Of a DNA stretch of 64,000 nucleotides, positions 11,532-21,647 are shown in pieces; position 1 is the first letter of the stretch, and the number at the start of each line of letters is the position of its first letter. Under the pieces are notes generated by a model, which saw only the letters and a list, made by a program, of their open reading frames with translations, was not told the DNA's origin and searched no databases. The position numbers were made by a program, and so were the translations under genes. Location: assembly GCA_016169955.1 (NCBI GenBank), contig JABJUM010000088.1, positions 124,001 through 188,000 of the forward strand, written 5' to 3'. This DNA is from Phytophthora vignae f. sp. vignae (taxonomy: Eukaryota > Oomycota > Peronosporomycetes > Peronosporales > Peronosporaceae).

Positions 11532-13345
11532 ATGATGGACTACGTCGAGGAATATAGAGAGGCTGCAAAAGCGCCACCACCCACCCGAGTAACTCGAGCA
11601 ACACACAGGCTCGGCCCCTTCATTAAACTGTTCAAGCGTCTCGAAGACGAATGGGAGAAGATTCAAGTTGGGCGACAGGGCTCCTACTCCATCGAGCGAC
11701 TTGAAAGTCTCAGTCACTACTGCAAAACCACATCGCGAGCTCGTGTCATCTTTGTGTGCGTCGTCACCCCACTCCCCGCGCTATCCGTGGCTCTCTTGCT
11801 TGAATGCATGCCCCTGCGACCGCCATGGGAAGGCTGGAGGGCCAACTGGGTCTTCTGGATTCGCCTCGCAATCCTGATCTTCATCATGATCTTCGCCATC
11901 CTCTCCCAGCTCGTCACGTGCGTCCCAGAGCTAAACCCCACGCTAGCGAAAAGGTTTGTCGCCGCGGTAGGTGCAGCCAGCACCTTTGTTGGACTGTGTG
12001 TGAGTATATCGGAATTCTACGGCTTCCCTTTTGCGTTTATGTGGAATATGGCAAATTTACTCGGAGGGGTTCACCTCCTCCTGGTGATCCGGTTCGTCTT
12101 CGGCGGCAAAGTTTTCGGGAAGGACTCGCCTAGTCGACGGAATCTACGACGGTACTATCGATACTTCTTCGCCTACATGGGGATCGGAGCGGTGTACCCC
12201 ATGTATAAGGAGCTTTACCTCGGTGTGCCCGAAAACTACCGCGCCGGTGTGATCCTCGTCCTCCCGTTGTGGAGGTTTGCAGGCAAACATTTCGTCATGT
12301 GGGCGACGTACGACCTCGAGGATTTTATCCCTGGAATCGTGACCTTTTCGGTGGATTTTTACAACGCACTCTTTGTCTCCCTCTTCATGTCGAACGCAAG
12401 CTCGATACTCACTACCGCGCTATTCATCGCGGTGGATTTGGTCCAATTTATCCTGGAACTTCGCGAGGTGCGGAACAATGCGAAAAACGTGTTAAAACTT
12501 CTCCACGACCGCCGAGCTTCGAGAGAGGAACTGCGCAGAACCAACAGCGATTTAGAGAATACCGGACTGGTCAAGATAATATTGGGAGTCACGAACAACC
12601 TGAGTGTATTATTCGTGACGCCGCTTAAAGGCGTCCGATTGTGGGCGTGTCTGCCGCATCCGCTAGGCAGCGGCCAACAGGAGCAACTTTACGCGTGGGA
12701 ATCGTCCGGTTTGTTCGGGCCAAAGCAGAGTCATCCCCCAACTAAGAGAAAATCTACTCGGATTTTCTGGACACCGAGCCGCCGGCGCATTGAAGTCGCC
12801 CCAGCACGCAACCCTGACGAGAAATTTACTGAAGCGCGCAACAATATGAGCCCCAGACTAGCGGCATCGATTGAGAGGTCCAAGAAAATCCTAGCTCAGG
12901 GTCTCCAACTGCTGTTCCACTGCGAATATCTCGTCCTGGTCGAGTACGTTGAGGTGATAATTCCGCTGGTATTCGCGACCTACAGATCGGCGCTCGTCCA
13001 CCTGCCGAACATCGTGTACTACCCGAGTAGTATCGCCAACTGGGGGCTGAGCGCTGTTGGGAACATTCTACTGTTTTCCGTGCTGGAACTCGGCTCGTTC
13101 GTGGGTTTCGAGGTTTTTCTGAGACGAACGTTTGCATTTTCGCCAATGTACCAGCTCGCGTTCGTGCTGGAGACGCAGGTTTATCTGATCCAGGGAAGCA
13201 TTTGGCTCGTTCTGCTGAGCCTCATGCAGCTTGACCTCGCCTATTCCGGTAAGGTTTGTTTGATGTCGTGCGCTCGAACCGAGTCATTTGTCCCCCTGAA
13301 CTAACTTTACGTATGTATCTCGTCACGACAGGAAATTCATCGTGA
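11532..13345 (+). CDS. Multi-spanning membrane protein, apparently intact family member
   Basis: About 578 aa if spliced (11532-13248 and 13332-13345); unspliced it runs to 13304. The 83-nt terminal intron has donor GTAAGG, a GAACTAAC branch site and acceptor CGACAG, and the same donor position is visible in two other copies. The family is not recognised by name. The N-terminus is charged and cytosolic-looking, ending in a QVGRQGSYSIERLESL motif. Several hydrophobic spans follow (about residues 75-110, 120-180, 240-320). Then come a conserved LWACLPHPL motif, a basic variable linker, and a second hydrophobic half beginning GLQLLFHCEYLVLVEYV. Roughly ten spans are likely. There is no recognisable catalytic motif or signal peptide. 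Four degenerate relatives lie in the window, so this is a locally expanding family. Confidence 0.75.
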
Positions 13346-14735
13346 AAACTGCTCTAGCGTCTTGTTAGATATACCCCGATGATACAAAGTACAGCTACCT
13401 AATACCATTAATATTAATAGGTATTAATACATGTACATGCACTGTATGCTTTACGTTGAGCTTGAGACCAGCGCAGATGTTTGTGGCGGTCAATCTTCTG
13501 CAGGGTCTGCTGGGTGCTTGCAAACTGTCTTTCGACGTCTTTTTTCCCAGGAGCAAAGGGACTGACGAGCAAGAAGGGGCTAACCGATAAGCTTACACTA
13601 CTAACTGTAGTTCACAGACTGAAGCGGGTAAACTGAGGAGGATCATTCGACCCTAACGCCCCTGCACAGGTCGATTTGTACTGTGTCCCAGGTGCTAATA
13701 CAAGCACGATTGTACTGAGTCTGGTGCACAAAAACTCTGGTAGCAGTGTGGGCGTCGGTTGGTTGGAGGTTTGCTCATGTCTGTCAGGTCCGTCGATATT
13801 GTGCCGTTGCCTGTTCGCAATCGCAAGACCGATCACCCGCTGGCAGCAGGGGGCCGCTTCGCTGCTCTGCAATCTTGCGATCTTCGGCGACGGATCTGCC
13901 CTCGGATCTGAAGTTGAAGAGGCAAAGCCCACGAGCCGATCAACAGAACGAACGACCCACGCGCTCGAAATACTGCTGTTTCCCGTCTCGCAGATCAGGA
14001 TTCGCGCCGACTGTCGTCGGGCATTATTGAATGAGTCAGCCCCCCCCCCCTCCATCTTTGATAAGAAGAGGCTTCACCGGCACAAACAACGCGGAGAGCT
14101 CAACCAACATGAAAACAATCAATACAATGTGCAGTGCAAGTAGAAAAACCTCGGCACTAAACTTATTAGGGGCCCTTTTACTCCGTGGTCTTCCCTTCTC
14201 GATGCCAGTCGGTCGACTCAAGCATTTTGCTGCTCAGCACTGGATCCTGTAGGGACGACTCTACAGTAGCGACGGCACTCTAGTCGCCAACCTTCGTCAC
14301 TATGCGCCAATGTCCGAGTAGAAGTGAGCGAAAATCTTACCCGTGTGTGGACACTGCATCGCCCATACATGTCATATCCGATACAGTACGACTACATGTA
14401 CTGTACATGTATAGCACAGTCACTTCAAGCTCGCAGCTTGAAATAGTGAATAGCAAGGCATCATGCCATCCACGATTTCGCGACTCTTATTAACAACGCT
14501 GTGAGCGGGGAGCGACTCCGACCAAACCTTTTTGTTCTGGGGACGGTTCGACTCGCTCTCTTGCTGTCACGAACGCGTGGCAGTGGATATTCACGCCAGC
14601 TCCCGACTGTCCTCGATTTATTGGGGGGGGGGGGGTAGTCAGCCGTGTAGTGTACACGTAGGCACAGGTAAGGTTAGTAGGTAAATACTCTGCAAGAATT
14701 CAGCGACCCGCGTGCTCTCTTGCCTGGGACAAGCA

Positions 14736-14776
14736 AGCAGGGGGGTAATACAACACTGCTGTATTACCCCCCTGCT
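14736..14776. repeat. Perfect 17-bp inverted repeat with 7-nt loop
   Basis: AGCAGGGGGGTAATACA (14736-14752) is exactly complementary to 14760-14776. The loop is ACACTGC. No T-run follows, so it is not a simple terminator. Confidence 0.85.
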
Positions 14777-15626
14777 GCTGCTGTTTGTTGCACGCACGAT
14801 GCCTTATGGCGCGCACACTGCTGCTGTTAGTGCTCGCTCGACACGCTCGGTAGTCGTGGCCCGTAGCACTTTTGCACGCAGTAATGTCTTGGGCTCTTGG
14901 CGCTGACCTCCGAGCCGGGAGTATCGGATATTGTCCATGAAGTAGGGGCCATCCCAAGCGCTCCTGGCACCGAGTCCCGCTCCGTGCGTTGTACATGTAT
15001 GTATTATACGTAGGTACATGTACTGAAGCTGCTCGATCGGACGGCGTGGATTGTGGACAACTGGCGACCAACTTATACATGACCTTTTAGGCTTAACTTA
15101 CTGTTAACCGGGTGGTAAGTCATTCTCGGGGTTCCATCCACAGGAGCACTGGGCCATCTGAGTCGAGGCTTCTACGCGTAAGGTCATCCATGCGAGGGCG
15201 TCCATGAGAGGCTCGGCAGCTGCACGAAAGATGAGCGGTCGATGCCTGTGAACAGCGCAAAAGAATCGCTCGCCTTTACGAGCGTTTGACTGTCATTTTG
15301 TATCTTCCTCGCAGACTTGACGCCTCAAGCTTTTGGGACTTCTCGAGTCTCGTGCGGCAAATAAAGACGTGACGAGCGAGCACTTTGGAGCCACAAAGGC
15401 CGGAGCTGGCGAAATGCCGTCTTCTGCACTTCAACTTCAGCGAACTCGGCTGTCAGCTCAGCCAGCCAGCCATAGGGAGAAAACCTTAATCGTGAACAAC
15501 GTTTTCTTAGAAATGAACTGACAACCTTATCAAGCAAACGAAGGGATAGGTGCCATCTGGCAGAACCAGATGCATGTTCTTAGGTAGGTCCAGAGAAACG
15601 GTGGAAGTAATGCTTTTCACAGCTGC

Positions 15627-15674
15627 TTATATTCACCGTCACGGTGAATATAAGTAACACGGTGACCGTGTTAC
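15627..15674. repeat. Two abutting near-perfect palindromes
   Basis: Positions 15627-15653 form a palindrome with 13-bp arms (TTATATTCACCGT) around a single base. Positions 15654-15674 form a second one with 10-bp arms (GTAACACGGT) around a single base. Confidence 0.85.
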
Positions 15675-15751
15675 CATAACTCGGTAAGGCAGCCGAGTTA
15701 CCATAACTCGGTAAGGCGGCCGAGTTACCATAACTCGGTGGGGCGGCCAAG
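15671..15751. repeat. 27-bp tandem repeat, three copies, internally palindromic
   Basis: The unit beginning TTACCATAACTCGGTAAGGC repeats at 15671, 15698 and 15725 with few changes. Across each unit boundary CCGAGTTA-CCA-TAACTCGG forms an inverted repeat. A fourth decayed unit follows (to about 15770). The period is a multiple of three, so the minus strand stays open across it, but no gene is supported. Confidence 0.85.
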
Positions 15752-15976
15752 ATACAACTCGGCCAGGCTTTCGTAGCTCGAAGCTGATCATGCAGAGAAG
15801 TCGCTGGTATTGTGCGACCTGCCAAGGATACCTACTGCTGTAGAAGCGGTCTGAGGACGCTGCTTTTTAGCATTGGGACTACGTTGTATAAATTAATAGT
15901 TGGCACTACACTGTTGCTTGGCGAGACCATCGCTGTCAACATAGCTGTATAGCGTCAATTTAGCGAAGACTGTTGT

Positions 15977-16919
15977 ATGAGGGCTCATGCTGCGTTCTGT
16001 TCCTTCGTACGGGCAGAATGGATCACGTTGGGTGCGAGGACAATCGCTGAGAATGCGGCGAATGACCTCCAGAAAGCGTCATATTGGCTTAAAGAGAGAT
16101 CAGGTCGGTACCACCGCAGCTTACGGGATGCCTTGCTACCAGAAGACAGGAGCACATACTTCGCAGCCCACGAAGACAACACATCTCTGCTGGCTGAAGC
16201 CCCTAAAGGAATCTACCGGTACGACGAGCGCAAGGATCGAGTCCCTACATTGGTCCCAGTGACGTCGCCTCAGTTGGTACACTGCTCGCCAACAAACCGC
16301 ACCAACATCGACGTGGCGGATGGAGCTCTGCTGGGCAGAATTGGTCGGCTCAAGGAACCGACTACGAACTACGTTGCTACTATTCGTACGGGTGACCTAC
16401 TGCGCCTCTCGCAAGCATGCAGGTCGTCGAACAAATCCAAGCAAGCGTTAAGATCGGTCTCAACGATACTGAGCTGCCTAATAAGCGATGTAGGTTGGCG
16501 GGTACCAGGAGACAGCCGAAACTCTGTTGTTGGTGCAATTCGAGAGGCAGCTACAGCTATCGAAGTCGCAACAACCGTTGCCTTGTTGTCATCGGAGGAT
16601 GAAGTGTCCGACATGATGGCCAAGTGTCGCGACGATGAGTCAAGAGCTCGGCGCAAACTGCACGAAGTGGTGCAGCCGGTCGCAAAGACAAAAGCTTCTC
16701 TGACTTTACTTGACGCGGGACCAACATCCAGCTAAAATGCAAACGTATTCCGCGTTAGAGTGGCTAGACGTGGACGACGCTATATCGTACGTATCTGCAA
16801 ACACGCTGCGTGCTGGTAGCGAGGAAGCCGAAGCTGGTGATAGCTCTATCCGCCCGGCCAGATCCAAACGAAAAGGCAAAGCCAAACGGCGTCGAGTCCA
16901 GAGTAACTCTAGCAGTTAG
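15977..16919 (+). CDS. Unrecognised protein, possibly mobile-element derived
   Basis: An ATG ORF from 15977 runs to 16735 (252 aa). A second ORF, shifted one frame, continues from about 16710 to 16919 and ends in a strongly basic tail (SKRKGKAKRRRV). The two may be one protein separated by a single frameshift. No domain is recognised. The first ORF has helical, charged segments and an Arg-rich region, with no signal peptide or membrane span. It sits alone in gene-free DNA and is directly followed by MITEs. Codon bias is weaker than in the housekeeping genes, so it may be a relic of a transposon or a young gene. Confidence 0.4.
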
Positions 16920-16952
16920 TTATTCTTTAAAAAAATAGGCACCCCATTCGAT

Positions 16953-17234
16953 CTACACCTTTTCAACTTCAAAACTGCAAATTGTAAGTTCAAAACAGCA
17001 AAAGGTAAAATCAAAACAACAATACTCTATAAATGTATATTACAACCTGTATAATATGTATCATCGTTTTTGATTATAGAGTACAACTTGCCTATTGGCT
17101 AGCTGTGCTGCGCGCCAACCAATGAGCTGTGTATAAAAGTACGAAGCTAGCCTGGTCTCTGCTCGTGCAGTTTTGAACTTACCTTTTGCAGAATTGAACT
17201 TACAATTTGCAGCTTTGAAGTTGAAAAGGTGTAG
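16953..17234. repeat. MITE with long inverted repeats (CTACACC...GGTGTAG)
   Basis: The first ~65 bp, beginning CTACACCTTTTCAACTTC, are mirrored with few mismatches by the last ~65 bp. The interior has CCAAT-type boxes in both orientations (about 17092 and 17118) and a TATAAAA at about 17132, but no ORF. A related element with GTACACC termini lies at 54050-54334. Confidence 0.75.
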
Positions 17235-17237
17235 CAC

Positions 17238-17567
17238 CAGGGCCGCCGAAAATAGCATGGCCATAAAAATAATGACCATAAATAAGTATGGATAATGTAT
17301 GTTGGCCGTTTTCGCTTGGCCATAACATTATTTATGTCAAGAGGTCCTAGCAATAATTGTAATTGGGCAAATTATCAGAAACAAATCTTGAAATTTAGAG
17401 AGACCAATACAAACTTTAAGTAATACAGGGTCATGATATTTCAACATTATTTATGAGACACATTTTCTGCATGACATTATTTATGTCCTCTTCTTTCTGG
17501 CAGGCCTACCATTATTTATGAGCCAGCTTGGCTTACATAAATAAAAATGCCATAATCGGCGGCCCTG
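17238..17567. mobile_element. hAT-type MITE, 330 bp, with perfect 8-bp TSD
   Basis: The termini are CAGGGCCGCCGA and its complement, with imperfect inverted repeats of about 21 bp. The 8-bp target duplication TGTAGCAC is intact at 17230-17237 and 17568-17575. The interior is non-coding and holds four copies of CATTATTTATG, plus the complement, probably subterminal transposase sites. It has inserted exactly at the right end of the 16953-17234 MITE. Confidence 0.9.
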
Positions 17568-17630
17568 TGTAGCACATAATAAACAAAGCCCTTGGCGTGT
17601 TGATGTCGAGTTGAGGACTCTCTAAAGGAT

Positions 17631-17834
17631 GGCCAAGATGGTTCACACACCCGTGGTGCTCATTTGTGCTAGGCGAGTTTGGAGTAATTCAAGCAGCTAG
17701 AGCATTTTCACTAAAATAGGCACCCCATTTGATCTAACAGAAAATAATGAAAACCTCCGGCATAGTGACATCGAGACAATGATGCTGTAACGAAAGGCCA
17801 AGACGGTTCGCACACCCGTGGTGCTCATTTGTGC
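17631..17834. repeat. Pair of ~39-bp direct repeats
   Basis: The sequence beginning GGCCAAGATGGTTC at 17631-17669 recurs with three differences at 17796-17834. A second 24-bp sequence (AAAATAGGCACCCCATTTGA) occurs at 16932-16955 and 17713-17736. Together these suggest a duplicated or composite repeat unit. From 17850 to 19050 no gene or further repeat is evident. Confidence 0.7.
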
Positions 17835-19056
17835 AAGGCAAGTTATCTGTCACTGTCAGCGACTCACTAAGCAGGGGTAGCTTCTCCCTTCTCTGGCGAT
17901 TGGCATGCGGAAGGACTAGGCAACCTGCTCTCCTTCACCCCTTCAGTTCACCACTCAGGCGCTTATGTTCACCCCCCAGCACTTCATTTCTATTCTCAGG
18001 ATGTTTGTTCACGGATAAGACTGATAGTTCAGTTCAAAGGAGTTTTAGTTCAGATCTAAGGCTCTCTCAGCCATAGGCGGTAAGTTATGCCACGCCAGCC
18101 CCATAAAGCTCCAGAGCTTCAGTGCATTCGTTGCGTCCAGCTGCGGACACTTTGGCACGCGCAGGGCGAGCCTTTAACAGTGCCAACGGATCTGATATCA
18201 ATTGAACGCCATGGCTTCGGTCCAGCAGAGATCGGAACCCCCAAAGTGTAAAGTTAGAATCTGTGGCGAGATAATCCGTCAAAAATCCATGCAACATTCT
18301 CTAACCGGGTACAGTACGTCGTGTTGCCTTCTGGTCCTCTCCCCTCTCTCTCTCCTACCTCAACACCAGTAAATGTGATTCATCACGCAGCCTTTTGCGT
18401 TCTGTACTGTAGAAGCGTTTTCACGGCGCTGCCAACGCGCTCCATAATCAGCGGCCGGAGGCTCCAAGTGGAAGATGCAAATGTGGACGACGAGGCACTC
18501 GCCACATGGGTGGCCTCTACATTACAGAGCGAGGCCCACGCTTGCTTATCCTGACTTCGGTGGAGGGCTTTTAGATCACCGTCTCCACTCGATCCCCAGC
18601 CAGCCCCACGCATTTTCCCACGCCTATTTAGATGGTAGAAGTCGTGTCACCAGCCCCATCAAGTGCGCTCCACGCGGCTTGTAACTTACTTAAGTAATGA
18701 GGGCAAATCTTGCACTCACGCGAGTTGAGTCAAGTGAAAGGTTGCTACACAGGCCGCTTGGTTAGCGACACGCTTTGGCCGCAAACACACCAAACACACC
18801 ATGAGCTCGGTCGGTTGGTCGCTCCTTTCCGAGGCTTTAGCTTAACCGCTCGCTCCTACACTGCCTGGCACCTTTTTTCCGGTTGGTCCCAAATGGACCG
18901 CTCGTCTTTTCGACAAGGAGGCAGCTCTTCCCGAGTTTCAGCTGGGCGTGCGGATGTGCCCTTGTCACGCCGGACGTTTCGATGCCCCAACAAGCAACTC
19001 GAGGCCTTTCAGAGAAGAGCCCAGGGATAAAGACCCGAGAGTACACTGTAGAAGCG

Positions 19057-20523
19057 ATGGGCAGTGTAAGTTCGTCCCAACTCCCAGAGCCATTCCTACT
19101 TTTGCCTCGCGTGGCTACCTTATCCTACATAATTATGCAGGCGCAGGTCATGACCCCTCCCACGACCCCCACAGGTTCCGTCGCGCAGGCTCCGCAATGG
19201 GGCCCAGAGCGCTGCAGCCTCAAGCGCATCGACAGCTCCAAGGTGCAACACCAGAACGATGATACCCAGACCCAGACCCAGATCCAGACGCAATGGCAGT
19301 CCTCCAGCCACCTCCCCGAACGCCGCATGATGGTGCAGCGGATCCTGCAGCTCTCCCGGTCGCAGGCCAAGAGCGTCGACCCGCAGCGCGCGGTGCTGCT
19401 GGCCAAGCGCATCGAGTTGGCGCTGTACTCGCGTGCCGGATCGTTGACCGAGTACTGCAACTTGGCCACGCTGCGTCGCCGTCTGCAGAGTCTCATCGCC
19501 TCTAGCGTGCACGAAGCCGCGGCAAGTGAGACCGTGGCGCAGACTCACAAGACCCTCAAGCGCCGCGTCGTCGCGCGCGACCTGATGCGCGTCACCAAGC
19601 GCCGACGTTGCACTATGAGTAGCGGCCACAGTGTCTTCTCGAGCATTGGTGAGGACTGCACGCGGTTGGTGTTCTCGTTCCTGGACGGCAAGGAGGTGAT
19701 GCGTCATCGAGCGCTTAACCGCTTCGCTGCAACTTTCTTGCCGCGTTGCGTGGTGACTTTGACCGTGGAGGTGACTCAGTTGAACCAAGCATTGGCTTCC
19801 AAGTCGTCGTCGATGCTGCAGATGACCAACCTCCAGCAACTCGTAGTGCACAAGGCTGGAACGTTGTCATTGTCATCATCGGTAGCACCAAAGGTGGGCT
19901 GCGCCACCACGCCGCTGTACGCCTGGGGCTGCGCGGAGCTGCCGACCACCCAATCCAACGATGGAGAGAGCGCCGTGCTTGCTTTAAGCAGTGCGTTTAC
20001 CTCCGGCGCCTTCCCGAGTCTCAAGAAGTTGCAACTCATCTCGGTCTTCGTTAACACCATGAGCCGCAACGCACTCCGTTCGCTGTGCAACGCACTGGAG
20101 TCTGGCTGTTGCCCGCAACTGGAGGACCTGTTGCTGGCTGGCAACAGCCTCGCCGACCTCGGGGCCTTTGAGGTGGCAAGACTGTTGCAGTCCACTCAAG
20201 CCCCGCGCCTCACGCGTTTGGATCTGCGTCGCAACTTCATCGGAGAGACCGGACTTCGAGCCGTTCTTACTGCGTTGGCGCAGTCGACGCGCACCCCATC
20301 GCTGCAAGTGTTGTGCATGGGCGGCAACCTGGTCACGGACAACTGCGTGACAGAGTTGCAGAGTTTGCTGGCCGGTGCCGTGTGCCCCTCGCTGAGGTTC
20401 CTCGGACTGGAAGACAATTTCCTGAGTGCTGAGGGCGTGCAGTCTGTCCTTGAGTCGGCAGCGATGACCTCGACCAGGGCACGTCGAGTCTCCTGTGACC
20501 GAGGCAACTCCAACGCTGCGTAA
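19057..20523 (+). CDS. KIX-like / F-box-like / leucine-rich repeat protein
   Basis: 488 aa from the ATG at 19057. A likely 75-nt intron (19066-19140, GTAAGT to ATGCAG) would shorten it in frame to 463 aa. An alternative ATG is at 19135. A Gln-rich N-terminus is followed by a segment RMMVQRILQLSRSQ...RIELALYSRAGSLTEYCNLATLRRRLQSL, shaped like the KIX helices of MED15/CBP coactivators. Next are a basic KRRVVARDLMRVTKRRR stretch (possible nuclear signal) and an F-box-like segment (SIGEDCTRLVFSFLDGKEV). The rest has RNI-type leucine-rich repeats, for example PRLTRLDLRRNFIGETGLRAVL and PSLRFLGLEDNFLSAEGVQSVL. This suggests a nuclear adaptor or an E3-ligase receptor. The KIX assignment is the least certain part. 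Codons are strongly GC3-rich. Confidence 0.78.
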   Translation: MGSVSSSQLPEPFLLLPRVATLSYIIMQAQVMTPPTTPTGSVAQAPQWGPERCSLKRIDSSKVQHQNDDTQTQTQIQTQWQSSSHLPERRMMVQRILQLSRSQAKSVDPQRAVLLAKRIELALYSRAGSLTEYCNLATLRRRLQSLIASSVHEAAASETVAQTHKTLKRRVVARDLMRVTKRRRCTMSSGHSVFSSIGEDCTRLVFSFLDGKEVMRHRALNRFAATFLPRCVVTLTVEVTQLNQALASKSSSMLQMTNLQQLVVHKAGTLSLSSSVAPKVGCATTPLYAWGCAELPTTQSNDGESAVLALSSAFTSGAFPSLKKLQLISVFVNTMSRNALRSLCNALESGCCPQLEDLLLAGNSLADLGAFEVARLLQSTQAPRLTRLDLRRNFIGETGLRAVLTALAQSTRTPSLQVLCMGGNLVTDNCVTELQSLLAGAVCPSLRFLGLEDNFLSAEGVQSVLESAAMTSTRARRVSCDRGNSNAA

Positions 20524-21113
20524 AGCGAACAACCAACCTAATAGTTAGAGACCTAAACTACCCTAATAGAACCAACCCTGTACACAAGTGAACCTGCATT
20601 TCCATTGCATTTGCGATCTTCTTCTTGCAGTCCGTTGGCATTCCGAATTTTGCCCTGTAGACGAACGTTTGAAGTTGAACTGGTTGCTGCATCCGATGAA
20701 GTCATGCAACAAAGCGTTTCATTTATTATCCGTTAAGCCACTTAAAGTTTTTTCATTGCAACGGGCAGAACATGAGACCATTTACCAAGTAAGGAGAAGT
20801 ACTACTTGTTGCCGTTGCTCATGATGCAAAATGCAACAAACAAAGGCAGAGAAATGATGGTGGTGGCATTTGCGAGGACTCAATATATTAGTACGAATAC
20901 AGGGGACGTGCGGCTCGCTCCAAGTTTATAGGCTGCCGCTCAGAGAAGACGACGTCCTCTCAGTCTGGCAAAAAGCTGCAAGAAGCTCGCTGGTCTTGAG
21001 TTTTTCACCGATGGAGGGGAGAACTGGGTGATGGTGGTGGCGGGGGAGTCCGTCGCAACACTGTCGTTGCGGGTCAAAATTCTACGGCACTTGATGGTGG
21101 ACGGATAGGTGAA
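20524..21113. other. Intergenic, no feature seen
   Basis: This is the 3' flank of two convergent genes. No ORF with codon bias and no repeat was seen. Confidence 0.5.
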
Positions 21114-21647
21114 TCACTGATAATACTCCTCTGGGGGTGTCGTGGAGACATACCACCCCCACTGCGGAGACACCGTCTCTCCGTCTGCCTGCATCAGTGC
21201 CGCCTCCAGTTCACTGTTCTCCACGTCGGCGTTCACCTCAGCTGGGGCAACATCCGACTCTGTCTCTAACTCGCCGAACTGCAACAGCAACAACAGCACA
21301 ATTTAACACCACTTAAACGTCAGAGGCGATTAAGTGAAAAAAATCCGCGTAAAATCTGCGGCTGCACGTACGCTGAGGTTGCGCGGACTCAAGTTGCGGT
21401 CTCTTGTGGGCGTGGATGCGTCGCTCTCCGTGCTGCTGCACAGGTCGTCGGCCTCGCTCTCCTTGTGCACGTCTAATTTGAGCTCGCGCTCGTCCTCGGC
21501 GGCCGCCTTGAGGTACGTGAGCACGCTCACGGCCGTGGCAGCGGCAGCGGCGGCTGTGGCCACGACGGGGTGTTGCCGCACCCAGCGGATGCCGCCGGCG
21601 ATCTCGGTGGGCGTCGGGAAGAAGCTGGGGACCACCACGTCGGACAT
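21114..21647 (-). CDS. Small single-pass membrane protein, paralogue of 100-733
   Basis: Two exons, 21647-21372 and 21278-21114, give 146 aa. The 93-nt intron has donor GTACGT and acceptor TTGCAG and joins in phase 0. The N-terminus carries the same PTP-x-E-x3-G-x-RW-x-R-x2-P motif as the protein at 100-733. An Ala/Val-rich membrane span (about residues 27-45) and an acidic region follow. The last exon ends with WGWYV plus a short acidic tail. The family function is unknown. The shared two-exon structure and both end motifs indicate a duplicated gene pair. Reading through the intron would end the protein early without WGWYV. Confidence 0.78.

Larger units (their letters stand above)
13346..15976. 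other. Gene-free interval with homopolymer tracts and hairpins
   Basis: No supportable gene. It contains an AT-rich near-palindrome around 13399-13427, a C-run near 14041, a G-run near 14625, the hairpin at 14736-14776 and the palindrome array at 15627-15751. Confidence 0.6.

Noticed and set aside
13612..14143. Opposed ORFs of ~150 aa
   Set aside because: Both strands are open by chance; a C-run interrupts them and no domain is visible.
14736..14776. Bacterial-type terminator
   Set aside because: No T-run, and the genome is eukaryotic.
19120..19851. 243-aa ORF antisense to the LRR gene
   Set aside because: It mirrors GC3-rich sense codons, has a His/Gln/Arg-rich composition without motifs, and is explained as a shadow.
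19984..20532. 182-aa antisense ORF in the same gene
   Set aside because: Shadow of leucine-rich repeat codons; no independent signal.
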